This document shows, in pieces, positions 1-7,994 of a stretch of DNA of 64,000 nt. The stretch spans positions 8,037,501-8,101,500 of the forward strand of contig NZ_JALRMO010000001.1 of NCBI RefSeq assembly GCF_023276405.1, in the 5' to 3' direction. A program made the translations under genes and the position numbers. Below the pieces are notes generated by a model. That model did not search any database. It was not told where the DNA came from and was given only the letters and a program-made list of their open reading frames with translations. Source of the stretch: Paenibacillus hamazuiensis (GTDB lineage: Bacteria > Bacillota > Bacilli > Paenibacillales > NBRC-103111). The first letter of the stretch is position 1. Every line of letters begins with the position of its first letter.

Positions 1-608
1 TGTCCCAGCGCATGCTCCGCGAGGTTGTTGAAGAGCTCGGACTGCCCTTCTACGAAGCGGAAGGCGAGGCGGCGTTCTACGGGCCGAAGCTGGACGTGCA
101 GATCAAGACGGCGCTCAAGAAAGAGGAGACACTGTCGACCGCGCAGCTTGACTTCCTGCTGCCGGAGCGGTTCCAGCTGGAATATATCGGAGAAGACGGA
201 CAGAAGCACCGTCCGGTCGTAATTCACCGCGGCATCATTTCCACCATGGAACGGATGACGGCATATTTGCTGGAAAACTTCGCAGGGGCGCTGCCGACCT
301 GGCTGTCGCCGATTCAAGCCCGCGTCATTCCGGTTTCGACGGCGTACGAGGCTTATTCGAACCAGGTGACCGAAGCGCTGCAGCAAGCCGGTATCCGTGC
401 AGAGGCGGACAACCGCAACGAAAAGCTCGGCTACAAAATCCGCGAAGCGCAGCTTGAGAAAATTCCGTATATGCTCGTCGTCGGAGAAAACGAAATGAAC
501 GCCGGCTCCGTCTCCGTCCGCAAACGCGGCGAGGGAGATCTCGGCGCCAAAACGATCGCGGATACGATCGCGCATATCGGCGAAGAAATCCGCACGAGAA
601 AAGTATAA
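1..608 (+). CDS. thrS: Threonyl-tRNA synthetase, C-terminal part (5' end outside window)
   Basis: This is the last ~200 residues of threonyl-tRNA synthetase, which charges tRNA-Thr in the cytoplasm. The reading frame is open from the window edge, so the gene starts upstream. The end of the class II catalytic core is visible, including the motif 3 segment [15 protein letters not shown], followed by [17 protein letters not shown], which opens the C-terminal anticodon-binding domain. That domain carries the family-typical stretches [19 protein letters not shown] and [16 protein letters not shown]. The stop codon is followed directly by a strong hairpin terminator. The family identity is clear; only the missing N-terminus (TGS, editing and most of the core) cannot be judged. 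Confidence 0.96.
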   Translation, partial: SQRMLREVVEELGLPFYEAEGEAAFYGPKLDVQIKTALKKEETLSTAQLDFLLPERFQLEYIGEDGQKHRPVVIHRGIISTMERMTAYLLENFAGALPTWLSPIQARVIPVSTAYEAYSNQVTEALQQAGIRAEADNRNEKLGYKIREAQLEKIPYMLVVGENEMNAGSVSVRKRGEGDLGAKTIADTIAHIGEEIRTRKV

Positions 609-614
609 AGCAAG

Positions 615-646
615 GAGCGAAGGGAGCTGCCCTTCGCTCTTTTTTT
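615..646 (+). terminator. Rho-independent terminator of thrS
   Basis: A perfect 10-bp stem (GAGCGAAGGG / CCCTTCGCTC, 615-624 with 630-639) with a 5-nt loop is followed by seven T. It lies 7 nt after the thrS stop. Confidence 0.93.
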
Positions 647-780
647 GCCGGGAAATCATGCGAAGCAGGCGTGAATAATCAAACCAGATTGGGAAACCTT
701 AACCATGAGAGACTGCCTCAGGTATAAAGTTTTACAAAAGGGGACAGCCTCTTATATTAAGGGGAGGTATCTCAATCGTT

Positions 781-1479
781 ATGTTACCCAGAACGGCGTT
801 TCACGCCAAATGGATTTGCCTGGCCAGTACTTTGATCATGCTTTTCGTGTTAATCGAACAAGAACAGTCTCCGGCTGAAACAGAACATATAACCCAATCG
901 ATGAACTGGACATTCGGACCGGCAACGGCCAATGCCGAAAAAAGTGAACGGGCTGCCGCCGCGGAAAAAAACTCGTCCGCCGATGGCAAGCGGGATGCGG
1001 TAACGGCATCCTCCATTGCCGCCCAAACGCAAGCTGCAGTAAAACAGCAGGAACGGCATTACAAGTTTGCTCCGGATTGGAAAACGGATTTAAGCCAATA
1101 TACGGCGGTCGAAGTCGTCGCAACCGGTTATTATGCCGGGAAGGAATCGACCGGAAAAAATCCGGGACATCCTGAATACGGATTGACTTATTCCGGACTT
1201 AAGGTAAGGCGCGACGATAAGTCGTTTTCCACGATAGCCGCCGACCCTAAGGTGTTCCCGCTAGGCACCGTACTTTATATTCCGGGTTACGGCTACGGAG
1301 TCGTGGCGGATACGGGAAGCGCGGTGAAAGGGAATCGCATCGACCTTTATTTTGAAACGAAGGATCAAGTGTTTAAGGAATGGGGCAAGCGCACCGTCAA
1401 GGTGTACGTGGTGAAAAAAGGCGGGGGCAAAGTAACGGAAGCGATATGGAATCAGTTGAAAAACGAAATTTTGTCCTAA
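781..1479 (+). CDS. Exported 3D-domain protein (YuiC/YocH C-terminal type)
   Basis: A 232-residue protein with an N-terminal hydrophobic segment (about residues 11-27) that should act as signal or anchor, an Ala/Glu/Lys-rich linker, and a C-terminal 3D domain (about 105-212). The domain shows VVATGYYAG and the three acidic positions that name the family, in [20 protein letters not shown] and RIDLYFE. These double-psi beta-barrel domains resemble lytic transglycosylases of the MltA/stationary-phase Rpf type, so peptidoglycan cleavage is the likely role, outside the membrane. A GGGGAGGT ribosome site (761-768) precedes the start. It stands alone between thrS and a spore protein gene. No LysM or G5 domain is present, unlike YocH or YabE. 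Confidence 0.85.
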   Translation: MLPRTAFHAKWICLASTLIMLFVLIEQEQSPAETEHITQSMNWTFGPATANAEKSERAAAAEKNSSADGKRDAVTASSIAAQTQAAVKQQERHYKFAPDWKTDLSQYTAVEVVATGYYAGKESTGKNPGHPEYGLTYSGLKVRRDDKSFSTIAADPKVFPLGTVLYIPGYGYGVVADTGSAVKGNRIDLYFETKDQVFKEWGKRTVKVYVVKKGGGKVTEAIWNQLKNEILS

Positions 1480-1502
1480 ATCGCGCTCGGCAATATTCAC
1501 CA

Positions 1503-1532
1503 ACATAGATGCTCGTCCTCCTTCCCATACTA
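1503..1532 (+). promoter_or_regulatory. Candidate sigma-G promoter of the spore protein gene
   Basis: CATACTA (1526-1532) matches the sigma-G -10 consensus CATNNTA, and ACATA (1503-1507) sits exactly 18 nt upstream at the place of the -35 GHATR, with one mismatch. It is 24 nt upstream of the SASP start, inside the gap after the 3D gene. Confidence 0.55.
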
Positions 1533-1555
1533 TAAGTGTGAGGGAGGTGACGAAC

Positions 1556-1672
1556 ATGGCTAAAAACAAGCAAAACAAAAACCAGCCGGTGCAAAACGAT
1601 GTCGAATTCGCCCAAGAGGTGGCGACTACAAACCAGCAAGCTCAAAATGCTTGCGAAACAAAAAGCAAATAA
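1556..1672 (+). CDS. Gamma-type small acid-soluble spore protein (short)
   Basis: A 38-residue protein, MAKNKQNKNQPVQND..., rich in Asn, Gln, Lys and Ala. The segment EFAQEVATTNQQAQNA resembles the repeat EFASETNAQQVRQQNQ of gamma-type SASPs (SspE family), which fill the spore core and are degraded at germination as an amino-acid store. It has one repeat instead of the two to three of Bacillus SspE and an unusual Cys near the C-terminus. A strong GAGGGAGGTGA ribosome site sits 5 nt before the ATG. A sigma-G-like promoter and a terminator at 1700 frame it as a single-gene unit. Identification rests on composition and this short motif, so it is probable rather than certain. Confidence 0.65.
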   Translation: MAKNKQNKNQPVQNDVEFAQEVATTNQQAQNACETKSK

Positions 1673-1699
1673 TTGTGGATTGATGATAAAAGCAAGAAG

Positions 1700-1731
1700 G
1701 CGTCGCTACTTAGAGCGGCGCTTTTCCTTTT
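1700..1731 (+). terminator. Terminator after the SASP gene
   Basis: Stem GCGTCGCT / AGCGGCGC (1700-1707 with 1714-1721, one G-T pair), 6-nt loop, then a T-rich tail TTTTCCTTTT. Confidence 0.75.
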
Positions 1732-1910
1732 GGGGAAACGAACGAAGTTACGGGCCTGATGGAAGATTGTCCGTTATTTTATCATGGAAAAACCAGTAAA
1801 AAATGCACAAACACGATTTGATGTTAAAAAAGTTATTTTCAAAATACGGTTTTTGGTGTAAAATAAAATTATTGTGATGAATGTTAACATTTAAAGACAG
1901 GTGATATTTC

Positions 1911-2288
1911 ATGCTAAGCGCAATGCTGACGGGGAGCTCGATGAAGGTGAGTCAAAGAAGAGCCGCGGATATATATCCTTTTCTTGAGGCCTATATTGCT
2001 CGTAAAGAGCAGCAAATTGCTGAAATCGAGCAGGTCGTCGAAAGGTATGAAAGGAAGCGTTTGATGGAAGAGCGCGCCTATCAGTCGATGTCTCCGCTGC
2101 GCCGCATGTTTTCCGGCAAAAAGCCGGATCATCATCTCGCCGTTGAATATATCCATTACGTCAAGAAACCGATGGACCAAATACGCCAGCTTCGCATAGA
2201 GCTGGAGAATGCCAGGGCGATCTTGAATCAGACGAATCCTTCCGATTTGGTGAACGTTCCGGAAGATATGGAAAACGAATTGATTTGA
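1911..2288 (+). CDS. Conserved-looking hypothetical coiled-coil protein
   Basis: A 125-residue cytosolic protein that I do not recognise. It has no signal peptide or membrane segment. Residues ~30-60 (ARKEQQIAEIEQVVERYERK) and ~88-110 (MDQIRQLRIELENARAIL) are heptad-like and charged, so a two-helix coiled coil is likely; a short basic stretch (LRRMFSGKKPDHH) lies between. AGGTGATATTTC precedes the ATG. The gap upstream (1732-1910) is AT-rich and probably holds the promoter. A terminator follows immediately. The gene is monocistronic between the spore protein and the convergent amt; function unknown. Confidence 0.7.
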   Translation: MLSAMLTGSSMKVSQRRAADIYPFLEAYIARKEQQIAEIEQVVERYERKRLMEERAYQSMSPLRRMFSGKKPDHHLAVEYIHYVKKPMDQIRQLRIELENARAILNQTNPSDLVNVPEDMENELI

Positions 2289-2297
2289 CATGTCATA

Positions 2298-2327
2298 AAC
2301 CCTCCGCGGCGTGCGGGGGGTTTTTTT
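2298..2327 (+). terminator. Terminator after the coiled-coil gene
   Basis: Stem AACCCTCCGC / GCGGGGGGTT (one wobble pair) with loop GGCGT, then a run of T to 2327. Confidence 0.9.
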
Positions 2328-2463
2328 GTGGTGTAGACACTCGGCGGTGCTTTGTGTCCGCGAATGCCAGACACGTTGCGGCTAACGCCGAAAGTGGTGC
2401 TTGGCTCGCTTTAGTTTGGTGGTGGTGGGGTGGTGGAGGGATCTCATTTTCCTATCTATTCGT

Positions 2464-2645
2464 TAATCTATATGATTTTTCAGATACAATAGTTGAGACT
2501 GACACAATAGGGAAAATTGTAACCGATTTTTCATACAAATTGTTCGATACTATTGTCCTAGGGTAGATATGTATATGAAATTTCATATAGACTGCTCTGT
2601 TTTACGATCTTAGGGCAACTTTTATATGATTTTTCGTATAGAATC
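2464..2645. repeat. R0: array of four ~18-bp palindromic motifs with ~51-bp period
   Basis: The convergent gap between the coiled-coil gene and amt contains four related motifs of the form TATATGATTTTTCRTATA. Their GATTTTTC or GAAATTTC cores start at 2474, 2525, 2577 and 2628, a spacing of 51, 52 and 51 bp. The third, at 2572-2589, is the best palindrome (TATATGAAATTTCATATA). The spacers between them differ. No convincing ORF overlaps; a 93-codon open frame at 2285-2566 has no ribosome site and crosses the terminator. Function unknown. Confidence 0.6.
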
Positions 2646-2731
2646 CGCAAGTAGAAATGGTGTGTTTTAGCTGGGCTTGTGCCACACTTCATGCGGGTAC
2701 ACTTTAATTTGGTGCGATACGATAATATGGC

Positions 2732-2778
2732 AAAAAACAATCCGGCACGTTTTGTTATTGCAAAATGGTGCCGGATTG
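2732..2778 (-). terminator. Terminator of amt
   Basis: An 11-bp perfect stem CAATCCGGCAC / GTGCCGGATTG (2738-2748 with 2768-2778); read on the minus strand it ends in TTTTTT (2737-2732). Confidence 0.88.
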
Positions 2779-2803
2779 TCATGTGAGGTATCGTCAACGA
2801 CTA

Positions 2804-4117
2804 TTAACGGCTTTCCTTGGAAGGAATGCTGCCAAGCTGGTTCAGCTCGATAAAATCGTGCTCCTGGCTGTAGGCCGGGACGCCGTGGATGCCGACGTCG
2901 AGGCCGACGAGTTCTTCGTCGCGGCTGACCCGGACGGGTACGAACAATTTGATGGTCTTAAACGCGATCCACGTCAAAGCGAAGCCCCATATGCAAACGA
3001 CGACGAGGCCAAGCGCCTGGACGCCGAGCAAAGAGAAGCCGCCGCCGTAGAACAGGCCGCTATACTCCTGACCGATGCCTTTGGTCAGCTCGGGTTTGGC
3101 GAACAGCCCGACCGCGAGAGTGCCGAGGCTGCCGCTGACGCCGTGTACGGCGAAGGCGCCGACCGGGTCGTCGATTCGCTTCGATTCGAGAAACTCCGTG
3201 GCGAAAACCATCGCGATGCCGCATACGGCCCCGATCAGGATCGCCGCGCCGTCGCTGACGAAGGCGCAGCCTGCGGTGATGCCGACGAGGCCGGCAAGAG
3301 CGCCGTTAATGACCATCGGCGGGTCCGATTTGCGGTAACGCAGCATCGTGAACAGGATGCACGTCGCGCTGCCGGAAGCGGCGGCCAGCATCGTCGTCAC
3401 CGCGATATGGCCGATCGAGCCGTTGGTTGCGCTAAGCGTGCTGCCTGAGTTAAAGCCGAACCAGCCGAACCAAAGAATAAACGCGCCGACGGAAGCGAGC
3501 GGGAGATTGGAAGGCGGGACGATGTTGGCCGTGCCGTCCGGACCGAACTTGCCGATGCGCGGGCCGACGATAATGGCTGCGGCAAGAGCCGAGAAGCCGC
3601 CCAAGGCGTGAATGACCGCCGATCCGGCAAAATCGATCATGCCGAGCTTGCCGAGCCAACCGCCCACGCTCCACACCCAATGGCCCGCAATCGGGTAGAT
3701 GATGCCCGTCATGGCGATCGTATACAAAATATACGCATGGAAGTTCATGCGTTCGGCAACAGCGCCCGATACGATGGAAATAACCGCGATGACGAAGGCG
3801 CATTGGAACAGCCAATAGGTGTCATGGGAGATTGTTAAATTGATGTGTGTAAGGTCCCCTCCCATCATAAAGCCGCTGGAACCGATGATACCGGACATAT
3901 CCTTGCCGTACATGAGCGCAAAGCCGAAGAAGTAAAAAACAAGTGCACCAAAAGCGATATCGACAAACACCTTCATAATGATGCTGACTGCATTTTTTTG
4001 CCGGACGAACCCCGCTTCTAGCAAGGCGAATCCACCCTCCATGAGCAAAATCATGGCCGCTGTCAGTACGACCCAGATCGTATCCAAGCCGCCAGAGAGT
4101 GTAGCCACATCCATCAT
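2804..4117 (-). CDS. amt: Ammonium transporter (Amt/MEP/Rh family)
   Basis: A 437-residue polytopic membrane protein of about 11 helices that conducts ammonium across the cytoplasmic membrane. Family marks are visible in order: LEAGFVRQKNAVSI near the N-terminus, DFAGSAVIHALGG with the first pore histidine, FAVHGVSGSLGTLAVG with the second, and the C-terminal tail GLDVGIHGVPAYS that packs against the pore and contacts PII proteins. I chose the ATG at 4117 (MMDVATLSGG) because AAGGAG lies six bases upstream; longer in-frame starts add 15 residues that lack a ribosome site. No glnK/PII gene is adjacent. A terminator follows. Nitrogen control is likely from the family, but I saw no perfect GlnR box in the upstream gap. 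Confidence 0.95.
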   Translation of the reverse strand: MMDVATLSGGLDTIWVVLTAAMILLMEGGFALLEAGFVRQKNAVSIIMKVFVDIAFGALVFYFFGFALMYGKDMSGIIGSSGFMMGGDLTHINLTISHDTYWLFQCAFVIAVISIVSGAVAERMNFHAYILYTIAMTGIIYPIAGHWVWSVGGWLGKLGMIDFAGSAVIHALGGFSALAAAIIVGPRIGKFGPDGTANIVPPSNLPLASVGAFILWFGWFGFNSGSTLSATNGSIGHIAVTTMLAAASGSATCILFTMLRYRKSDPPMVINGALAGLVGITAGCAFVSDGAAILIGAVCGIAMVFATEFLESKRIDDPVGAFAVHGVSGSLGTLAVGLFAKPELTKGIGQEYSGLFYGGGFSLLGVQALGLVVVCIWGFALTWIAFKTIKLFVPVRVSRDEELVGLDVGIHGVPAYSQEHDFIELNQLGSIPSKESR

Positions 4118-4245
4118 GTTCATCTCCTTAAAACGTACAAATATGACACTTTCGACCATCATTATACGTGTCTAATGATAGTAATGTCAACGAAATACGT
4201 AAGATAAAATGACACAAATAAACGATTGTTCGTTCCTATTTTGTT

Positions 4246-4263
4246 CTCCGTCCCGGGACGGAG
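4246..4263. promoter_or_regulatory. Perfect 18-bp palindrome upstream of liaF
   Basis: CTCCGTCCCGGGACGGAG is self-complementary over all 18 bases, GC-rich in an AT-rich gap, and lies about 46-63 bp upstream of a -10-like TACAAT (4309-4314) with no good -35. It is placed like an activator site for the LiaR-type regulator; this is inference from position only. It could also be a plain hairpin. Confidence 0.35.
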
Positions 4264-4364
4264 CGGACATTCCATCTTACGCCGCTTTTAAGCTGCTGCA
4301 GAAAGGTTTACAATGTACACATGACAACGGATGCAACCAGCATAAAAAGGAGACGGACTTTGCC

Positions 4365-5282
4365 ATGAACGCTCACTTTTTAAATAAATTGCTGCTCGGA
4401 TTCGCCTTGATCGCGGCAGGGGTGCTCTTTTTGCTGAATCAGCTCGGGGTGGTCGATTTTGACATACGCAGTTTATTTTCAACCTATTGGCCGGTTTTTA
4501 TCATTTATTTCGGTCTGTCGGGCTTTCTCCACTCCACCCGCCACAGGCATTGGGGCGGAGGCTACGTATGGAACAGCATCGTGACGGTTGTCGGGACGAT
4601 TCTGCTGTTGAACAATCTTCACGTTACCGATATTTCCTTTCATGACGTGTTTCAATATACGCTTCCTCTGCTTCTGATTGTTTTTGGCTTAAGCATGCTG
4701 TTCAAGCCGGCCCGTCCGGATGATGAACAAAGGGATGAGCTGCGGCGGCAGCGAAGGGAGGCCAGACGGCAATGGAAAGAAATGAAACGAGCCTACAAAA
4801 GCCGCGAATACCGCGACGACGCGAAGGAATTTTACGAAAAGGCGAAGGAAGTGTTTCATAAGCACTCCGGGCACGAATATATCCATACCGATTGGAAAAG
4901 CAATGTTCAGGAGCGGAGCAGCTTCATCGGCGACGTCCATCTGGGCCAGGATTACTGGGAGCTCACTCCGCTGAATATTTCCCATTTTATAGGGGATACG
5001 GTCGTTGATTTAACGAAAGCTTCCATTCCTTTAGGGGAGACGCGCATTACCGTGTCCGCCTTCGTAGGGGACGTCAAACTGCTTGTGCCGAACGATTACG
5101 ATGTGGAGGTGCATGTGGAGGCCTCATCCTTTATGGGTGACATGAACGTGCTCGACCGCCGGGAAGGCGGCATGATGCGATCGATCTCCATGCAAACCCC
5201 CCATTATTCGGAAGCAGGGAAAAAAATCCGTCTCGTCGTCAGCATGTTCATCGGCGATGTCGTAGTTAAAAGGGTAGGATGA
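4365..5282 (+). CDS. liaF: LiaF-like membrane protein (cell-envelope stress sensor partner)
   Basis: A 305-residue protein. About residues 5-105 hold hydrophobic helices (LLLGFALIAAGVLFLLNQLG, WPVFIIYFGLSGFL, IVTVVGTILLLNN, LLLIVFGLSMLF), followed by a charged coiled stretch (DDEQRDELRRQRREARRQ) and a C-terminal beta-rich LiaF domain with repeated SFIGDV / FIGDTVVD / AFVGDVKL / SMFIGDVVV strands. In Bacillus LiaF is the inhibitor of the LiaS kinase under lipid-II-targeting antibiotics. The ATG at 4365 follows AAAAGGAG; an upstream in-frame start at 4209 has no ribosome site. liaS begins 8 bp downstream. The gene order F-S-R supports the assignment strongly. Confidence 0.92.
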   Translation: MNAHFLNKLLLGFALIAAGVLFLLNQLGVVDFDIRSLFSTYWPVFIIYFGLSGFLHSTRHRHWGGGYVWNSIVTVVGTILLLNNLHVTDISFHDVFQYTLPLLLIVFGLSMLFKPARPDDEQRDELRRQRREARRQWKEMKRAYKSREYRDDAKEFYEKAKEVFHKHSGHEYIHTDWKSNVQERSSFIGDVHLGQDYWELTPLNISHFIGDTVVDLTKASIPLGETRITVSAFVGDVKLLVPNDYDVEVHVEASSFMGDMNVLDRREGGMMRSISMQTPHYSEAGKKIRLVVSMFIGDVVVKRVG

Positions 5283-5289
5283 TCCGTAC

Positions 5290-6342
5290 ATGTTGCCATC
5301 GAAAATGACCAATATCAAATGGAAGGTACTTATTTCCTTCGGGGCGGTGACGCTGCTTGTGATGGGCGGCTTCATCGCCGCCATCCGCATTTTGTCGGAA
5401 GGCCTGCAGGCGCCGGTGATCCAGATCACGGTGCTGGCGGGGCTGCTTTTGCTCGGGCTGACGGTCGGCTTTTTCCGCGGCCGTTCGATTCAAAGGGGCT
5501 TGGATACGCTGCACTTATCGATTATCGAGCTGTCTAAAGGAAATTGGACCAGGCGTATTTTATCCGATCCATCGGACCCGTTTCACCGAATTTATCAAGA
5601 CTTCAACGAGATGGCCGAGGCCGTGGAAAATAAAGTGCAGCTTCTGCAAAAAACGGCGGAGAAACATGCGTCCGAAACGCAAACCATCGAACGGGCCGTT
5701 ACGGAGGAGAGGAAGCGGCTCGCCCGCGACCTGCACGACACAGTGAGCCAGCAGCTGTTTGCGATCCATATGTCCGCAGCTTCTCTGCCGAAGCTGCTGG
5801 AGCAAAAACCCGAAGCCGCACAGCCGATTATGGAGCAGCTGACGCAGATGTCCCATCATGCGCAGAAGCAAATTCGCGGACTTATCGCCCAGCTTCGGCC
5901 CATCGAGCTTGAGGGCGTGTCTCTCAAAGAAGGGCTCGATAAGTGGTTCCCCGATTATTGCCGGCAAAACGGGCTGCAGGGCCGGCTGGAGCTGCAATGT
6001 CTGGAAGGATTGTCCGAAGCGATCGAACATCAGCTGTTCCTGATTGTTCAGGAGGGTATGGCCAATGTCGTGAAGCACGCGTCCGCGCAATCGGTCATTT
6101 TGTCGCTGTTCGATGCGGGGCATCAGGTGATGCTGCAGATTCGGGACGACGGGCAGGGATTCAGCAGGGATGACGTGACCGGCCAATCGTACGGGCTGAC
6201 GACCATGCGCGAGAGGGCGCAGAAGCTCGGCGGGGATATGGAAGTGACGAGCAAGCCGGGTGCTGGCACAACGATTAAAGTAAAAATTCCAAAGTTCAAG
6301 GAAGAGCCGAAGGTGGTAAAAAACGATGACGGAAATGATTAA
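5290..6342 (+). CDS. liaS: LiaS-like sensor histidine kinase (NarL-type, HisKA_3)
   Basis: A 350-residue membrane kinase. Two N-terminal helices (residues ~11-33 and ~42-62) with a very short extracytoplasmic loop mark it as an intramembrane-sensing kinase. A HAMP-like linker (~63-115), the dimerisation box ERKRLARDLHDTVSQQLF with the phosphoacceptor His149, and a C-terminal ATPase domain with NVVKHA (N box), DDGQGF and GLTTMRERA follow. It should phosphorylate LiaR when relieved from LiaF, in response to cell-wall antibiotics. It starts 8 bp after liaF and overlaps liaR by 17 bp, so the three are translationally coupled. Confidence 0.93.
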   Translation: MLPSKMTNIKWKVLISFGAVTLLVMGGFIAAIRILSEGLQAPVIQITVLAGLLLLGLTVGFFRGRSIQRGLDTLHLSIIELSKGNWTRRILSDPSDPFHRIYQDFNEMAEAVENKVQLLQKTAEKHASETQTIERAVTEERKRLARDLHDTVSQQLFAIHMSAASLPKLLEQKPEAAQPIMEQLTQMSHHAQKQIRGLIAQLRPIELEGVSLKEGLDKWFPDYCRQNGLQGRLELQCLEGLSEAIEHQLFLIVQEGMANVVKHASAQSVILSLFDAGHQVMLQIRDDGQGFSRDDVTGQSYGLTTMRERAQKLGGDMEVTSKPGAGTTIKVKIPKFKEEPKVVKNDDGND

Positions 6343-6979
6343 AGTAATGATTGTGGACGATCATGATATGGTGCGCATCGGGCTGCGTACTTTTTTGTCG
6401 CTCGAAACGGATATGGATATTGTCGGCGAAGCACCCAACGGACAGGAAGCACTCCGGATGATCGAAAAAGGGGAAGTCACCCCGGATGTCGTTCTGATGG
6501 ACCTGATGATGCCGGTGATGGACGGCGTCGAAGCGACAAAACGACTGCAGGCGGTAAAACCCGCCATCAAGATCGTGCTGCTGACGAGCTTCCTGGAGGA
6601 TGAAAAGGTGCTGGCTGCCGTGGAGGCGGGAGCGACCAGCTATGTTCTGAAAACGGTGTCCTCCGATCAGCTTGTCCGCGTCGTTCGCAGCGCGTACAAA
6701 GGAATGCCGGAAATGAATACCGAAGTGGCGCAGGCGCTCAGCCGCGGACTAAGGCAGCGTTCGGCCCAAGGGGAGGACGACGGCATTACGGCGCGGGAGA
6801 AAGAAGTGCTGCTGCTGATCGCCGAAGGCAAATCGAATCAGGAAATCGCCGACGAGCTGCACATCGGCATCAAGACGGTCAAAACCCATGTCAGCAATTT
6901 GCTCATGAAGCTGGACCTCAGCGACCGGACGCAGCTCGCCATCTATGCTCACCGGAACGGGCTCGGCGGCAAAAACTGA
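6326..6979 (+). CDS. liaR: LiaR-like response regulator (NarL/FixJ)
   Basis: A 217-residue regulator with an N-terminal receiver domain (acidic pocket VDDHD at 10-14, phosphoacceptor Asp59 in VLMDLMMP, the Thr/Lys switch residues in LLTSF and YVLK) and a C-terminal LuxR helix-turn-helix (ITAREKEVLLLIAEGKSNQEIADELH... KTVKTHVSNL). It is expected to activate the lia promoter and envelope-protection genes. The ATG lies inside the end of liaS. A GC-rich inverted repeat (6989-6997 with 7018-7027) after the stop lacks a T tract and may stabilise the mRNA or terminate weakly. Confidence 0.93.
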   Translation: MTEMIKVMIVDDHDMVRIGLRTFLSLETDMDIVGEAPNGQEALRMIEKGEVTPDVVLMDLMMPVMDGVEATKRLQAVKPAIKIVLLTSFLEDEKVLAAVEAGATSYVLKTVSSDQLVRVVRSAYKGMPEMNTEVAQALSRGLRQRSAQGEDDGITAREKEVLLLIAEGKSNQEIADELHIGIKTVKTHVSNLLMKLDLSDRTQLAIYAHRNGLGGKN

Positions 6980-7106
6980 CACTTGAACATCCCCGCCACT
7001 CGCAGCCCTGCCGCTGAGGCGGGGGATTCTTGGGCAGTCGGCTAAGAGGATAAAACGGTTGCTTAAGGTCCATCCTACAACTGAAGAATAGCGAAGGAGT
7101 GGGGAC

Positions 7107-7511
7107 ATGGAGCAGCTTCAATCCGGCTTGGCCGGCAAAGAGGAATCTTTTGACGCGGCCCGGGATTATTTGAGCGGTTACGGATTTACGCTCGGCGGAA
7201 ATTGGACCTATGAGAACGGCTGCTTTGACTGCAGCCTGGACGAAGCGCAGAAAGTATGGCTGCGCATCCCGTTTCAAACGACGAGCGGCGAAGTCGATGG
7301 CAACGCGGAACGGACCGGGGCCACGATTTTGCTCGGCCAGCCTTTCGTTCTGAATCATGTATACAACGAAGGGCTTGACGCCGAAGCGCATGGTGCAGGT
7401 ATGCTCAACCAGTTTCAGGAACCGGTCGACAAGGATGCTCCGGTGGGCGACGAGTGGGTATCCAAAGCCCGTCAATTGCTGAAGGAAGTCGAACAAAACT
7501 GGTTGAAGTAA
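7107..7511 (+). CDS. YugN-like family protein
   Basis: A 134-residue soluble protein resembling the YugN family of Firmicutes: the central WLRIPFQTTSGEVD and the LGQPFVLNHVYNEGLD stretch followed by a C-terminal helix (DEWVSKARQLLKEVEQNWLK). The function of the family is not established. GGAGTGGGGAC precedes the ATG. It is a single gene between the lia operon and an R1 repeat. Family assignment is from memory of these motifs; no catalytic residues can be pointed out. Confidence 0.75.
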   Translation: MEQLQSGLAGKEESFDAARDYLSGYGFTLGGNWTYENGCFDCSLDEAQKVWLRIPFQTTSGEVDGNAERTGATILLGQPFVLNHVYNEGLDAEAHGAGMLNQFQEPVDKDAPVGDEWVSKARQLLKEVEQNWLK

Positions 7512-7657
7512 TCCGACTCAAGTCGGTTTATCCAAACCGGCCCGGATGACGGTTTACCCGAGAGCGATGTCCGTTTTCTCTCACTTTGGAGGGCAAGGAC
7601 GTCGCTTTTCTTATATGTTGTGTTGCATTTATGGTGTCAGTGCAGCTGTACTCCATC

Positions 7658-7940
7658 GTTTAGCGGGTCCGGTCCATAGGTTTTGCGTCAGCAAAATCAT
7701 GACCGGACAACCGCGGGCACGAGGCACGAAGCTGCTCTTTCTGCTGAGCACGCAGTACAGCGTGTCCGGCATAGGATTTTTCGAGCGAAGGCGAAAAAAT
7801 CCATGCCGGACAAACGCGAACCAGAAGCGAGCATTCCCGTACTGCGGGCGGGTCCAGGGCGCTTGGGGCGCCTCGGGTCCCCCTTTAGGGGGATTTAGGG
7901 GGCATGGCTGATTTAGGGGGTGGTCTGTGGTTTAGGGGGT
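7658..7940 (+). repeat. R1 element copy A (structured ~245-bp intergenic element)
   Basis: It lies 3' of yugN and 5' of htrA. Hairpin 1: GTCCGGTC...GACCGGAC enclosing TTTTGC-GTCA-GCAAAA. Linker CGCGGGCACGAGGCACGAAG. Hairpin 2: GTCCGGCAT...ATGCCGGAC enclosing ATTTTTCG/CGAAAAAAT. Then AGCGAGCATTCCC, GCGGGCGGGTCCAGGG, and the end hairpin GTCCCCCTTTAGGGGGA. The core ends at 7902; two more TTTAGGGGG units follow at 7912 and 7931. A 121-codon open frame across it (7546-7911) has no ribosome site and is not conserved among the copies. Confidence 0.85.
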
Positions 7941-7994
7941 AAATCGGTGATTAAAGGTGATCATGCTGATTTTTTAGCATCCATTTATAAAATT

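Noticed and set aside
1599-1799. 66-codon frame overlapping the SASP gene and its terminator
   Set aside because: It is out of frame with the spore protein, crosses the terminator and lacks a ribosome site.
2285-2566. 93-codon frame after the coiled-coil gene
   Set aside because: Crosses a strong terminator, has no ribosome site and runs into the R0 palindrome array.
2464-2645. R0 and R2 arrays as CRISPR arrays
   Set aside because: Repeats are only four, degenerate, partly inverted, and the spacers of the two R2 copies are themselves homologous; no cas genes are present.
2765-3448. 227-codon open frame antisense to amt
   Set aside because: Acidic/Arg-rich shadow translation; starts inside the amt terminator.
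4118-4208. GlnR/TnrA box upstream of amt
   Set aside because: TGTCTAATGATAGTAATGTCA resembles a box but fails the fixed TGTNA and TNACA positions.
7546-7911. 121-codon frame over R1-A
   Set aside because: The frame is not kept in the other five R1 copies; the element is conserved by structure, not by coding.
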